A stretch of 64,000 nt of DNA from Paraburkholderia haematera (GCF_905220975.1 NZ_CAJNBK010000023.1:39471-103470); one strand, 5' to 3'. Positions 34,438 through 44,330 are shown, counted from the first letter of the stretch. The notes: generated from the sequence alone by a model not told the origin. A program made the numbers and translations.

Positions 34438-34761
34438 GTGAAAAAAACTCAGCTGCTCGACATGCTGCCGTTCGAAGCCGAAGAGGTCATCGCCGCCTTG
34501 GGACGCAAGATCGGGCTCGCGCGCCGAGCCCGATCGTGGACTCAGGCGGATCTCGCCGCGAAGATGGGCGTCAGCGTGAACACCGTGGTCAACCTTGAGA
34601 AGGGCCGACCGTCTGTTGCATTCGGGCAAGTCGTCATGGCCCTCTGGTTGCTGGACTCTCTGGACATGCTTCGGCAGGCCGCACGACCGGAAGATGACCC
34701 CGTGATCCAGAATGAAGCGCTAAGGCGCTTGCCAAAGCGCGTGCGGGGATCGCATGGCTGA
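34438..34761 (+). CDS. hipB: HipB-type XRE antitoxin
   Basis: A 107-residue protein starting at GTG 34438, with no purine-rich Shine-Dalgarno visible upstream. Its helix-turn-helix is LGRKIGLARRARSWTQADLAAKMGVSVNTVVNLEKGRPSVAFGQVVMALW. It overlaps hipA by 8 bp. HipB proteins bind and neutralise the kinase and repress the operon. The AT-rich inverted repeat directly upstream is the probable operator. Confidence 0.9.
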   Translation: MKKTQLLDMLPFEAEEVIAALGRKIGLARRARSWTQADLAAKMGVSVNTVVNLEKGRPSVAFGQVVMALWLLDSLDMLRQAARPEDDPVIQNEALRRLPKRVRGSHG

Positions 34762-36055
34762 AAAAACACGACCGGTGTGGATATGGCTTCCCGGCGAAGT
34801 TGAGCCAGTCGCCTGCGGCACTTTCGAATGGTCGCCGCAGATTGGGCAATTCGCCTATCTTCCGGAATATAGGACACGTGCTGGCGCCCTGCCTATCGAC
34901 CCGAGCAACCTGCCGTTCTCGCGCTCGACGAAACCTGCAACGACAACACTGATGAATGGTATTTTCGGCGTATTGCGCGATGCAGCGCCTGAGGGATTCG
35001 GCCTGGATTTACTCCTCGCGAAACACGCGAGGCAGGATCTCGACGAGATCGACCGGATGGACCTCGCCGTCGGAGACGGTGTCGGAGCAATCGAAGTCTG
35101 CTTGCCCGAAATGATCGATCGAAAGATCGCATTTCGGCCGCCATCCGAAGATGACTTGAAACTGCAACTCGCCGATGCCGAGCCCGGATTCTCGGTCCGT
35201 CGCGTCGTTGAGCAACTATCCGGAATAGACGACGGCACCAGTCTTGGTGGCGAAAAACCCAAGCTGACCATCACACGGCAAAGCGACAGTTCGACACAAT
35301 GGTGGATTGCCAAGCTACAGGAGCGCGGCGCGGCACCGTTTCTTCCGGCGCGCGAATTCGTTGCGATGACGCTGGCCGCGCAATGTGGAATTGACGCGGC
35401 CCAGGTGCACTACAGCAGGATGGGCCAGCACGAGGTCGTACTGGTTAAAAGATTCGACCGTGACGTGGTCGCTAACGGAGTCCAACGCTCGCTGTTCGCG
35501 AGCGCGGCAACCGTGCTGCGACTGCGCAGCGATTCGACGCGGGAGGACCCGGACCGCTCGTATGTCAAGTTCGCGCATGAGTTGCGGCGTTGGTGCGCAG
35601 ATCGGAACCAAGGCTACGCCGATCAGCAACGCGAACTGTGGCGGCGTATGGTGTTCAATGCGCTGGTCGGCAACTATGACGATCATCCACGCAATCACGG
35701 CCTGCTTTACCGCTCTGGTTCCTGGGGGATGTCGCCGGCCTATGACATCGTGGCGATACCGCGACGGCGAGAAGATCAGGCGATGGCATTGAACCGCCGG
35801 GGAAGTCGCATTGCAACGCCTGATAGCCTGGTCGTCGACGCACCCGCGTTTTCGTACGAGATGGAGGAAGCGTGGGACACGTTGCGCGCAATGGCCGACA
35901 CCGTGCATACGTCGTGGCGCGCACTATTCGCGGAGTTATGCGGTCTCAGCGAACAAGAGGTCGAAATTCAACGCCCTGCATTTAAGCTGGCGGAAGACAT
36001 CTCAACCGGACAGCAGACGCTGGATTTGGTGACGTTGGGCCGGCGCCGTCGATAA
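34754..36055 (+). CDS. hipA: HipA-type serine/threonine kinase toxin
   Basis: A 433-residue protein of normal HipA length. The N-subdomain has WLPGEVEPVACGTFEW and FGVLRDAAPEGFG. The kinase core shows the ATP-lysine region HEVVLVKRFDRD, the catalytic loop VGNYDDHPRNHGLLY and the metal-binding GMSPAYDIVAI. HipA-type kinases phosphorylate aminoacyl-tRNA synthetases (GltX in E. coli) and slow growth. Key residues are intact, so activity is expected. Compared with its efflux-gene neighbours the coding sequence uses fewer GC-ending codons, consistent with transfer. Confidence 0.93.
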   Translation: MAEKTRPVWIWLPGEVEPVACGTFEWSPQIGQFAYLPEYRTRAGALPIDPSNLPFSRSTKPATTTLMNGIFGVLRDAAPEGFGLDLLLAKHARQDLDEIDRMDLAVGDGVGAIEVCLPEMIDRKIAFRPPSEDDLKLQLADAEPGFSVRRVVEQLSGIDDGTSLGGEKPKLTITRQSDSSTQWWIAKLQERGAAPFLPAREFVAMTLAAQCGIDAAQVHYSRMGQHEVVLVKRFDRDVVANGVQRSLFASAATVLRLRSDSTREDPDRSYVKFAHELRRWCADRNQGYADQQRELWRRMVFNALVGNYDDHPRNHGLLYRSGSWGMSPAYDIVAIPRRREDQAMALNRRGSRIATPDSLVVDAPAFSYEMEEAWDTLRAMADTVHTSWRALFAELCGLSEQEVEIQRPAFKLAEDISTGQQTLDLVTLGRRRR

Positions 36056-36089
36056 AGGCGGTTCTCCCATGCCGGCGACAGACGACAAA

Positions 36090-36123
36090 AACGCCGGGCC
36101 GCGCTTTTGCGCAACCCGGCGTT
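36090..36123. terminator. Bidirectional terminator between hipA and the efflux operon
   Basis: AACGCCGGG (36090-36098) pairs with CCCGGCGTT (36115-36123); AAAA precedes the stem and TTCTT follows. The loop is 16 nt with its own GCGC pairing. It serves the convergent hipA and opcM ends. Confidence 0.75.
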
Positions 36124-36154
36124 CTTCACCAGCCAACTCACCAAAAAGCAAACC

Positions 36155-37765
36155 CTAACGCTTCGCCACCTGATCCACCGACGCAGCAACAGACGTAGAC
36201 GCAGCAGCCGGACCCGAAGCCGGCGCAACCGCCCCCACCGCCTCATCGCCCGCAGGCTTCACCTCACCCCAGCCGCCGCCCAGCGCGCGAATCAGATCCA
36301 CCGTCGCGACCGCCTGCGTGCCCGAAAGATGGCTCGCCTGCAGTTGCGAAATCAGCACCTGCCGCTCGCCGTCGATCACATCCAGATAACTGACCGCACC
36401 TTCCGTGTACTGCGTGCGCGACAGATGCGCCGCCCGTTGCGAGGCCACGACCGCGTCGTTCTGCTCGCGCAACTGATCGTCGAGCAACCGCAGATCAGAC
36501 AGATTATCTTCAACCTCACGGAACGCCATCAGCACCTGTTGACGATATTGCGCAACGTCCTCGTCGTACTTCGAGCGAGCTTGCGCAAGATTCGCCTTGC
36601 GGCGGCCACCGTCGAACAAAGGCACCGTCAGTGCAGTGCCGGCGATCGGCCCGAGAAGGAATGCGCGGCTCGACCACTTGAACAGATCGCCGAGCGTCGC
36701 CGATTCAAAGCCGGCCGCGCCCGTGATATCGAGCTTCGGGAAAAACGCCGACTTGGCCAGGCCGACCCGCGCATTCGCCGCCATCATCGCCCGCTCTGCC
36801 GCCGAAATATCCGGCCGACGTTCGAGCAACGCCGAAGGCAGACCCGGCGGCACGCGCGCCGTCACCGGCACAAGCGGCGCTTCCGCGAACGAGAAATCCG
36901 CCGGCGGCTTGCCGAGCAGAATCGCAAGGCTGTGCTCGGAGGCCGCGCGCTGGCGCGCCACGCCCACTGCATCGGCACGCGCACTCGCCAGTTCATTGCG
37001 AGAGCGCGAAACATCCAGCTCGCCGATATCGCCTTCCCTGAACCGGCGCTCGACCAGCTTCAGCGTGTCCTCGCGCAATGCCACGGTACGGCGGTACAGA
37101 TCCTGATCCGTGTCAAGTTCGCGCAACTGGAAATAGTTCTGCGCGACGTCAGCCTGGAGCGACAATTGCACCGACCGGAATAGCGCTTCACTTTGCTGCT
37201 CGTCCGCACGCGACGCATTCACGTTCGAACCAACGCGCCCGAACAGATCGGTTTCATACGACGCGCCCACCTGCGCGCGCCAGATCGTGCCCGTCGTACC
37301 GCCCACGCTATCCGGCTGCAATTGCGAGGCCGCCGACGCACGTTCACGCGTCGGCCCGAAGCCCGCGTCGAACTTCGGGAACCAGTCCGACTTCGCTGCC
37401 TGCGTCACCGCACGCGCCTGTTGCACACGCGCCGCGGCCGCCTTCAGATCCTGATTCGCGGCAGCAGCCTGTTCTTCCAGCGCATTGAGCTGCGGGTCGC
37501 CGAAAATCGTCCACCATTCGCCGCGATGCGCGTCGTCGGCGGGTTGAGCCGGCTTCCAGGTGCCCGTGTCCTGCGGCGACGCGGCGGACGTAGCCGATGC
37601 TGCGGGAACACCCGATGCAGCAGCAGGCGCTTCCTTGAACGCAGCCGGCGTATCCACCTCCGGCCGCTTATACGTGGGCTCCACGGAGCAGGCCGCGAGC
37701 AACGCCACCAGCAAACCGCTGGCAGCCGCCCGGCCCCACCCGCCTAAAGATTCAAAGCGATTCAT
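36155..37765 (-). CDS. opcM: RND efflux outer-membrane channel lipoprotein (OpcM/OprC, NodT family)
   Basis: A 536-residue TolC-like outer membrane factor. Lipoprotein signal LLVALLAACSVEPTYKRPEVDTP (lipobox LAAC, Cys26). The two OEP repeats show WWTIFGDPQLNALEEQAAAANQDL and RPDISAAERAMMAANARVGLAKSAFFPKLDITG. The C-terminal tail is Ala/Val-rich. It is last in the leftward llpE-ceoA-ceoB-opcM operon, 14 bp after the pump gene. Together they export chloramphenicol, trimethoprim, fluoroquinolones and salicylate in Burkholderia relatives. Confidence 0.93.
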   Translation of the reverse strand: MNRFESLGGWGRAAASGLLVALLAACSVEPTYKRPEVDTPAAFKEAPAAASGVPAASATSAASPQDTGTWKPAQPADDAHRGEWWTIFGDPQLNALEEQAAAANQDLKAAAARVQQARAVTQAAKSDWFPKFDAGFGPTRERASAASQLQPDSVGGTTGTIWRAQVGASYETDLFGRVGSNVNASRADEQQSEALFRSVQLSLQADVAQNYFQLRELDTDQDLYRRTVALREDTLKLVERRFREGDIGELDVSRSRNELASARADAVGVARQRAASEHSLAILLGKPPADFSFAEAPLVPVTARVPPGLPSALLERRPDISAAERAMMAANARVGLAKSAFFPKLDITGAAGFESATLGDLFKWSSRAFLLGPIAGTALTVPLFDGGRRKANLAQARSKYDEDVAQYRQQVLMAFREVEDNLSDLRLLDDQLREQNDAVVASQRAAHLSRTQYTEGAVSYLDVIDGERQVLISQLQASHLSGTQAVATVDLIRALGGGWGEVKPAGDEAVGAVAPASGPAAASTSVAASVDQVAKR

Positions 37766-37779
37766 TTTTTGTTTTCTCC

Positions 37780-40700
37780 TCAGGCGTCCGTCACTGCCGC
37801 ACCAAGGTGCGGTGCGTCTTTCTGCGCGACGTGAATCGTCCCGCCCGCCAACGTACGCAGCACCACATAGAACACAGGGGTCAGCATCAGGCCGAACAGC
37901 GTCACGCCGAGCATGCCGAAGAACACCGCGATACCCATCGCGTGACGCATCTCCGAACCCGCCCCACTTGAGAGCACCAGCGGCACCACACCCATGATGA
38001 ACGCGATCGACGTCATCAGAATCGGACGCAGACGCATGCGGCTCGCCTCGATCGCCGCCGCCAGCGGCGTACGCCCGTCATGCTCCAGCTCCCGGGCGAA
38101 CTCGACAATCAGAATCGCGTTCTTCGCCGACAGCCCCACCAGCACCATCAAGCCGATCTGCGTGAAGATATTGTTGTCGCCGCCCGTGAGCCAGACACCG
38201 GTGAGCGCCGACAGCACGCTCATCGGCACGATCATGATCACCGCGAGCGGCAGCGTCAGGCTTTCATACAACGCGGCCAGCACGAGGAACACGAGCAGCA
38301 CGCTGATCGGGAACACCCACAAGCCCGCATTCCCGGCGATGATCTGCTGATACGTCAAGTCGGTCCATTCCAGCTTCACACCGTGCGGCAAGGTTTCCGC
38401 CGCCACGCGTTCAGCCGCGGCTTGCGCCTGGCCCGACGAGAAGCCCGGCGCCGGTCCACCGTTGATGTCGGCGGCCGTATAGCCGTTGTAACGCACCACC
38501 ATTTCCGGACCATACGTCGGCGTCACTGTCACCAGCGACGACAACGGCACCATGTCGCCGGCAGCATTGCGCGTCTTCAGTTGAAGGATGTCGTCGGCAC
38601 GTTGACGGAACGGCGCATCGGCCTGCACCCGCACCTGATACACGCGGCCGAAGCGGTTGAAGTCGTTCACATACAACGAGCCCAGATAGATCTGCATCGT
38701 GTTGAACACGTCCGTGACCGGCACACCGAGTTGCTTGGCCTTCACGCGATCCAGATCGACGTTCAACTGCGGCACGTTGATCTGATAGCTGGAGAAGGTC
38801 GGACCGAGTTCAGGCGTTTGCGCCGCTTTCTTCACGAATGCTTCCGCTGCCTTGTTCAACTCCGCGTAACCCACCGCGCCGTGATCCTCCAACTGCATCT
38901 TGAAGCCGCCGAGTGTGCCGAGACCCAGCACCGGAGGCGGCGGGAACACCGCCACGAACGAATCCTTGATCGCGCCGTACTGCTGGTTCAACGCGCCGGC
39001 AATCGCACCCGCCGAGAGCTTCTTGCTGCCACGTTCCTTGAAAGGCTTCAACGTGACAAACACAATGCCCGCGCTCGAACTATTGGTGAAACCGTTCACC
39101 GACAAGCCCGGGAACGCCACCGCGCTTTCCACACCCGGCTGCTTGAGCGCGATTGCGCTCATATCGCGGATCACTTTTTCCGTGCGATCCAGCGACGCAC
39201 CGTTCGGCAATTGCGCGAAGGCAATCAGGTACTCCTTGTCCTGCGCCGGCACGAAACCGCCCGGCACGACGCGCGAGATCAGCACCGCTGCGCCCAGCAG
39301 GATCGCGTAGACCACAAGCATCGCGCCCTTGCGGCGCAGCACGCCCGTCACGCCACGGCCATATTCCGCCGAGCCGCGATGGAACACCTTGTTGAAGCCC
39401 TTGAAAAAGCGGCCCAGCACGCGATTCATCACACGCGTCAGGAAGTCTTCCTTCGCGCCGTGGCTGCGCAACAGCATCGCGGACAAAGCCGGCGACAAGG
39501 TCAGCGAGTTGAATGCCGAGATCACGGTCGAGATCGCGATGGTCATCGCGAACTGCTTGTAGAACTGGCCCGTCAAGCCGGTCATGAAAGCAAGCGGCAC
39601 GAACACGGCAACCAGCGTGAGCGCGATCGCGATAATCGGCCCGCTCACCTCCTGCATCGCCTTATAGGTCGCGTCGCGCGCACTGAGCCCGCTTTCGATA
39701 TTTCGTTCGACGTTCTCCACCACCACAATCGCATCGTCCACCACGATCCCGATGGCAAGCACCATCCCGAACAATGACAGCGCATTGATCGAGAATCCGA
39801 AAGCAAGCAGCAACGAGAACGTCCCGACAATCGACACCGGCACCGCAATCAACGGAATAATCGACGCACGCCACGTCTGCAGGAACACGATCACCACGAT
39901 CACCACCAGCGCGATCGCTTCGAGCAGCGTGTGGATCACCGCCTCGATACTCGAGCGCACGAACTGCGTCGGGTCATAGACGATCTTGTATTCGACGCCC
40001 GCCGGCATGTCTTCCGCCAGTTCCTTCATGGCGGAACGAACCTGGTCGGAAATCGCGAGCGAGTTCGCACCCGGCGCCTGGTTGATAGCGAGCGCCACAG
40101 CAGGCTTGTTGTCGAGCAGCGAACGCAGGCCGTATTCCGACGCCGCCAGTTCGACACGCGCGATGTCACGCAGGTACGTCACGCCGCCATCCGGCGCGGT
40201 TTTGACGATGATGTCGCCGAATTCGCCCTCAGTCTTCAAACGGCCACGCGCATTCACCGACAACTGCAACTGCGTGCCCGGCACCGAAGGCGATGCGCCG
40301 ATCACACCGGCTGCCACCTGAATGTTCTGCTCACGGATTGCGTTGACCACTTCGGTCGCTGTCAAACCGCGCTGCGCGACTTTCTGCGGATCGAGCCAGA
40401 CGCGCATCGCGTAGTCGCCCGAACCCCACAACTGCACCTCGCCTACGCCCTGAATCCGCGCAAGCCGGTCCTTGACGTTGAGCAGCGCGTAGTTGCGCAG
40501 ATACGTCATGTCGTAGCGGTTATTCGGCGAGATCAGGTGGACCACCATGGTCAGCGTGGGCGAACTCTTGATCGTCGTGATGCCGAGACGCTGCACGTCT
40601 TCCGGCAGACGCGGCAGCGCCTGGTTGACGCGGTTCTGGACCAGTTGCGTCGCAAGGTCCGGATTGGTGCCGAGCTTGAAGGTCACCGTCAGCGTGAGAT

Positions 40701-40965
40701 TGCCGTCGCTATTGGCTTGCGACTGCATATACAGCATGTTCTCGACGCCGTTGATCTGCTCTTCGAGCGGCGCTGCAACAGCCTCGGCGATCACTTTCGG
40801 ATTGGCGCCCGGATATTGCGCGTGCACCACCACCGAAGGTGGCACGACTTCCGGGTACTCCGAAATCGGCAGCTTGAAGAGCGAAATGATGCCCCCCAGC
40901 AGGATCAATACCGATAGCACGCCGGCAAAGATCGGTCGATCGATGAAGAATTTGGATATGTTCAT
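37780..40965 (-). CDS. ceoB: RND efflux pump, HAE1 family (CeoB/BpeF/MexF-like)
   Basis: A 1061-residue inner-membrane RND pump. N-terminus NISKFFIDRPIFAGVLSVLILLGGI is typical. The proton relay Asp pair in TM4 is intact in GIVVDDAIVVVENVERNIE, and TM10-12 blocks (MGVVPLVLSSGAGSEMRHAMG, VGLSAKNAILIVEFARELE) are complete. Two periplasmic porter regions carry the drug-binding path. It follows the adaptor gene by 74 bp. Length and gene order match CeoB and BpeF. Confidence 0.95.
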   Translation of the reverse strand: MNISKFFIDRPIFAGVLSVLILLGGIISLFKLPISEYPEVVPPSVVVHAQYPGANPKVIAEAVAAPLEEQINGVENMLYMQSQANSDGNLTLTVTFKLGTNPDLATQLVQNRVNQALPRLPEDVQRLGITTIKSSPTLTMVVHLISPNNRYDMTYLRNYALLNVKDRLARIQGVGEVQLWGSGDYAMRVWLDPQKVAQRGLTATEVVNAIREQNIQVAAGVIGASPSVPGTQLQLSVNARGRLKTEGEFGDIIVKTAPDGGVTYLRDIARVELAASEYGLRSLLDNKPAVALAINQAPGANSLAISDQVRSAMKELAEDMPAGVEYKIVYDPTQFVRSSIEAVIHTLLEAIALVVIVVIVFLQTWRASIIPLIAVPVSIVGTFSLLLAFGFSINALSLFGMVLAIGIVVDDAIVVVENVERNIESGLSARDATYKAMQEVSGPIIAIALTLVAVFVPLAFMTGLTGQFYKQFAMTIAISTVISAFNSLTLSPALSAMLLRSHGAKEDFLTRVMNRVLGRFFKGFNKVFHRGSAEYGRGVTGVLRRKGAMLVVYAILLGAAVLISRVVPGGFVPAQDKEYLIAFAQLPNGASLDRTEKVIRDMSAIALKQPGVESAVAFPGLSVNGFTNSSSAGIVFVTLKPFKERGSKKLSAGAIAGALNQQYGAIKDSFVAVFPPPPVLGLGTLGGFKMQLEDHGAVGYAELNKAAEAFVKKAAQTPELGPTFSSYQINVPQLNVDLDRVKAKQLGVPVTDVFNTMQIYLGSLYVNDFNRFGRVYQVRVQADAPFRQRADDILQLKTRNAAGDMVPLSSLVTVTPTYGPEMVVRYNGYTAADINGGPAPGFSSGQAQAAAERVAAETLPHGVKLEWTDLTYQQIIAGNAGLWVFPISVLLVFLVLAALYESLTLPLAVIMIVPMSVLSALTGVWLTGGDNNIFTQIGLMVLVGLSAKNAILIVEFARELEHDGRTPLAAAIEASRMRLRPILMTSIAFIMGVVPLVLSSGAGSEMRHAMGIAVFFGMLGVTLFGLMLTPVFYVVLRTLAGGTIHVAQKDAPHLGAAVTDA

Positions 40966-41039
40966 GGGAAGCTCTTAACGTTGGAGCATGCGCCCGCTAC
41001 AGCCCGTCAACATGACTGGCCAAACGTGGCGCACGAGGC

Positions 41040-42251
41040 TCACGAATTCTTGTCCGCTGCTTTCGCCCGCGTCTGCGCAAGCGGCGCGCTGTTCGGATCC
41101 TGATCGGTGGTCATCGGCACCATGTGAGCGCGCACTGCATCGCCCGGACGCACGCGCTGGATACCGTTCACGACGATCCGGTCGCTGGCCTGCAAACCGC
41201 CCTTGACGACGCGCAGGTTGCCCTGCATGCCGCCAACCGCAATCTCGCGATACACGACGTGATTGCTCTGGTCGACCACCAGCACGAACTTCTTGTCCTG
41301 ATCGGTGCCCACGGCTGCGTCGTCGATCAGCAATGCCGGATGCGGCTCACTGCCGCCGACCTTCACGCGCGCATAGAGACCCGGGATCAATGCACCGTCC
41401 TCGTTATCGAAGCGCGCGCGCACCCGGATCGTGCCGGACGACGTATCCAGCCGGTTGTCGACGGATTCGATCGTGCCGCTGCGCGAGTAGCCGCTTTCAT
41501 CCGCCAGACCCAGATCCACCGGCACCTTGCGGCCATCCTTCGCACGGCTCAGGTATTGCAGGTAGGTTTGTTCGTCAACGTCGAACGATGCGTAGATCGG
41601 CGAAACCGACACCAGCGTGGTCAGCGGCGCCGAGCTTGCACCCGCGGACACCACATTGCCCACCGTGATTTCCGCACGTGAGACGCGGCCCGACACCGGC
41701 GCGACGATCTTCGTGTAGCCGAGATTGATGCGCGCGGTTTCGACGGCGGCTTGCGCGGCCTTCAGGTTGGCGCTCGCTTCACGCGCGGCGTTCTGCTTCT
41801 CGTCGTAATCGCGCTTGGCGATCGCGTTGTCGGCGATCAGACGCTGCGCACGTTCCCAATCGCTTTGCGTGTAGCCGGTACGCGCTTGCGCCGCCGCGAC
41901 CTGTGCTTCGGTGCGATCCACTTCGGCCGCGTACGGACGCGGATCGATCACGAACAGCGTGTCGCCCTTTTTCACGAGCGCGCCGTCCTTGAAGTTGACG
42001 GACACGATCGTGCCCGGCACCTGCGAACGGACGTCCACTTTTTCGACCGCTTCGAGGCGGCCCGAATAGCTTTGCCAGTCGGTGATGGTCTTTTGCACCA
42101 CGGTGGCCACATCGACTTCCGGCACGATGGTCGGCGCAGCGGGCGAGCTCGCGTCGACGCGAATCGCGCCGAACGTGCCCAGCCCGGCCACGACGATGAC
42201 GGCTAGCGCGGCAATCGCCACACGGCGACGGGAAAGAGGAAGGATAGTCAT
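41040..42251 (-). CDS. ceoA: RND periplasmic adaptor (CeoA/BpeE/MexE-like)
   Basis: A 403-residue membrane fusion protein. An N-terminal membrane segment (RRVAIAALAVIVVAGLGTFGAI) has no lipobox. The lipoyl-like domain halves (YSGRLEAVEKVDVRSQVPGTI and IVAPVSGRVSRAEITVGNVVSAG), the alpha-hairpin (AEVDRTEAQVAAAQARTGYTQ) and the beta-barrel are in order. It joins the pump to the outer membrane channel. It lies 45 bp after llpE. Confidence 0.94.
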   Translation of the reverse strand: MTILPLSRRRVAIAALAVIVVAGLGTFGAIRVDASSPAAPTIVPEVDVATVVQKTITDWQSYSGRLEAVEKVDVRSQVPGTIVSVNFKDGALVKKGDTLFVIDPRPYAAEVDRTEAQVAAAQARTGYTQSDWERAQRLIADNAIAKRDYDEKQNAAREASANLKAAQAAVETARINLGYTKIVAPVSGRVSRAEITVGNVVSAGASSAPLTTLVSVSPIYASFDVDEQTYLQYLSRAKDGRKVPVDLGLADESGYSRSGTIESVDNRLDTSSGTIRVRARFDNEDGALIPGLYARVKVGGSEPHPALLIDDAAVGTDQDKKFVLVVDQSNHVVYREIAVGGMQGNLRVVKGGLQASDRIVVNGIQRVRPGDAVRAHMVPMTTDQDPNSAPLAQTRAKAADKNS

Positions 42252-42296
42252 GAGAAGCTCCCGGTATCGTTGATTAAGGTTCTGCTTATTTCTGTC

Positions 42297-43172
42297 TCAG
42301 CGATGGGCGCGCGCATCGAAGCGCCACTGAAAAAATCTCACCGCCTCCTGCAATGCGGGCGGATGGTCGGCCAACGCGGCGTGCGAGATGCTGGGATAGC
42401 GGACCACCTGGGTCAGCACCCCTGCGTCGATCAGACTGCTCGCGTATTTCTCCGCTTCCACATGCAGCACATCGTTTTGCGCCGTCGCGATCAGCGTGGC
42501 AGGCAGGCCGGCGAGGCGCGACGATTCGAGCGGCGCGGCATACGGATGCATGCGTTGCGACGCTTGCGGCAGATACGCGCGATAACACGCGGCGCATTCC
42601 TTCGCGGTGATATCCGAGCCAAGGCGCCTTTCGTCGCCGAGGCGCGTCAGGCTCGGATCGAGCATCGGTCCGAACAGCGCCTGAGCGGCGATCTGCACGT
42701 CGCCGCGATCACGCGCGATGAAAGCGAGGCAGTTGGCCAACTGCCCGCCCGCATCGTGGCCCGCCACGCCGACCTTCTTGCTATTCCCGCCAAACGCGCG
42801 TGCTCGTGTTTGCACCCACAGCGCCGCGCGATGTGCGTCTTCAGGCGCCGCCGGAAACGGAAACTGCGGCGCCAGCGAGTAACCGACCGAGACGACCAGA
42901 GCCGGTAAGTGTTCTGCGAAATAACGCGCGGCGTAGTCGGCCTGATCGATCGAGCCCTTGGTAAAACCGCCGCCATGGAAATAAAGCAGTACCGGCAGTG
43001 AGGTTTTTTGTGGCTGCCGGTACAAACGCAACGTAATTTCCTGTGCGTGCCCTTCTATCTGCACGTCTGTGACGTCGAGTGCCGTGCTGGTTGCCTGTGC
43101 CGGGCCGCTGCCGGCGGGCACAAAGGAGTACGGCGGTTTAAATGCATCCATGTCGAGCCGCGCAATGCGCAT
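42297..43172 (-). CDS. llpE: LlpE-like alpha/beta hydrolase (HSL fold) with Asp at the nucleophile position
   Basis: A 291-residue hormone-sensitive-lipase-type protein. Oxyanion motif LYFHGGGF near residues 63-70, acid region NDVLHVEAEKY and catalytic His in SISHAAL are present. The nucleophile elbow, normally GDSAGG, reads GHDAGG, so Asp140 (codon 42753-42755, reverse strand) replaces the catalytic Ser. Either the protein is not a classical esterase or it uses Asp as nucleophile, as haloalkane dehalogenases do. First gene of the efflux operon, divergent from the LysR gene, as in B. cenocepacia and B. pseudomallei. ATG 43151 is an alternative start. Confidence 0.9.
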   Translation of the reverse strand: MRIARLDMDAFKPPYSFVPAGSGPAQATSTALDVTDVQIEGHAQEITLRLYRQPQKTSLPVLLYFHGGGFTKGSIDQADYAARYFAEHLPALVVSVGYSLAPQFPFPAAPEDAHRAALWVQTRARAFGGNSKKVGVAGHDAGGQLANCLAFIARDRGDVQIAAQALFGPMLDPSLTRLGDERRLGSDITAKECAACYRAYLPQASQRMHPYAAPLESSRLAGLPATLIATAQNDVLHVEAEKYASSLIDAGVLTQVVRYPSISHAALADHPPALQEAVRFFQWRFDARAHR

Positions 43173-43325
43173 AGAACTTCAATGCTGCGAATTGTGGCTT
43201 CGGCAGACTCCTAAATAAATGCCTATAATCCGGCAACACAATTCGGCGACTCTGAACAATCGAACGCGATTGCTCTGCGGATTCGATTCCTGCTCAGTGC
43301 GCCCGCCCCTTTCTGGAGGTTTGCA

Positions 43326-44330
43326 ATGGACCGGCTTCAGGCCATGCAAGTGTTCACGCGCGTCGTCGACACCAACAGCTTTACCCGCGCAGCGGAAACG
43401 CTCGATCTGCCGCGCGCGTCGGTTACCACCATCATTCAGAACCTCGAAGCGTTCCTCGGCACACGTTTGATGCACCGGACCACGCGGCGTTTGTCGCTTA
43501 CGCCGGACGGCGCCGCGTATTACGAACGCTGCGTGCGCATCCTCGCGGACGTCGAAGAGACCGAGGCCAGCTTCCAGAGCGGCAACAAGAAGCCGCACGG
43601 CAAGTTGCGCATCGACATGCCGGGATCGATCGGGCGCCTGCTGGTGATCCCTTCGCTGTGTGAATTCCACACGCGATATCCGGACATCGACCTGCAGCTC
43701 GGATTGACGGATCGGCCCGTCGATCTGTTGCAGGAAGGCGTGGATTGCGTGGTGCGTGTGGGTGCGCTACAGGATTCGTCGCTGGTGGCGCGGCGTATCG
43801 GTTTGTTCGAGGGCGTGACTTGCGCCTCCCCCGAGTACATCAAGCGCGCGGGCATGCCGACTTCGCTTGAGGACCTCGACAATCAAAAAGCGGTCAATTA
43901 TTTCTCGAGCCGCACGGGGCGCACGATCGATTGGGCCTTCATGGTTGATGGCAAAGAAATCGAAGTGAAGATGAAGAGCATTGTGTCGGTGAACGACGCC
44001 GATGCCTACGTAACGTGCGGACTGGAGGGCTTCGGCCTGATTCAGCCGGCGCTCTTCATGGTGCTGCCGCATCTGCGTTCGGGTCAACTGGTTGAAGTGC
44101 TGCCGGAGCTGAAACCTTTGCCGATGCCGATTTCCGCAGTCTATCCGCACAGCCGGCATCTGTCGCCTAAAGTCCGTGTTTTCGTAGACTGGATTGCCGA
44201 GCTGTTTGACCGCTGCCCGTTGCTAAGCGGACGTGGCAGTCTCGACGCAATGTGCACGAAGCGTACTTTCGAAGAACGTGAGTCTGCTCCGATGCTCGAT
44301 ACGCCGGTGATAACGGAATGGGTTGCTTGA
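43326..44330 (+). CDS. ceoR: LysR-family regulator of the efflux operon (CeoR/BpeT-like)
   Basis: A 334-residue LysR protein. The N-terminal winged helix is MDRLQAMQVFTRVVDTNSFTRAAETLDLPRASVTTIIQNLEAFLGTRL, followed by the effector domain (GKLRIDMPGSIGRLLVIPSL onward). A Shine-Dalgarno (GGAGG, 43314-43318) precedes the ATG. It is divergent from llpE across 153 bp, matching ceoR/bpeT. Known orthologues activate the pump with salicylate or other inducers. The C-terminus extends about 25 residues past the usual LysR end. Confidence 0.92.
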   Translation: MDRLQAMQVFTRVVDTNSFTRAAETLDLPRASVTTIIQNLEAFLGTRLMHRTTRRLSLTPDGAAYYERCVRILADVEETEASFQSGNKKPHGKLRIDMPGSIGRLLVIPSLCEFHTRYPDIDLQLGLTDRPVDLLQEGVDCVVRVGALQDSSLVARRIGLFEGVTCASPEYIKRAGMPTSLEDLDNQKAVNYFSSRTGRTIDWAFMVDGKEIEVKMKSIVSVNDADAYVTCGLEGFGLIQPALFMVLPHLRSGQLVEVLPELKPLPMPISAVYPHSRHLSPKVRVFVDWIAELFDRCPLLSGRGSLDAMCTKRTFEERESAPMLDTPVITEWVA

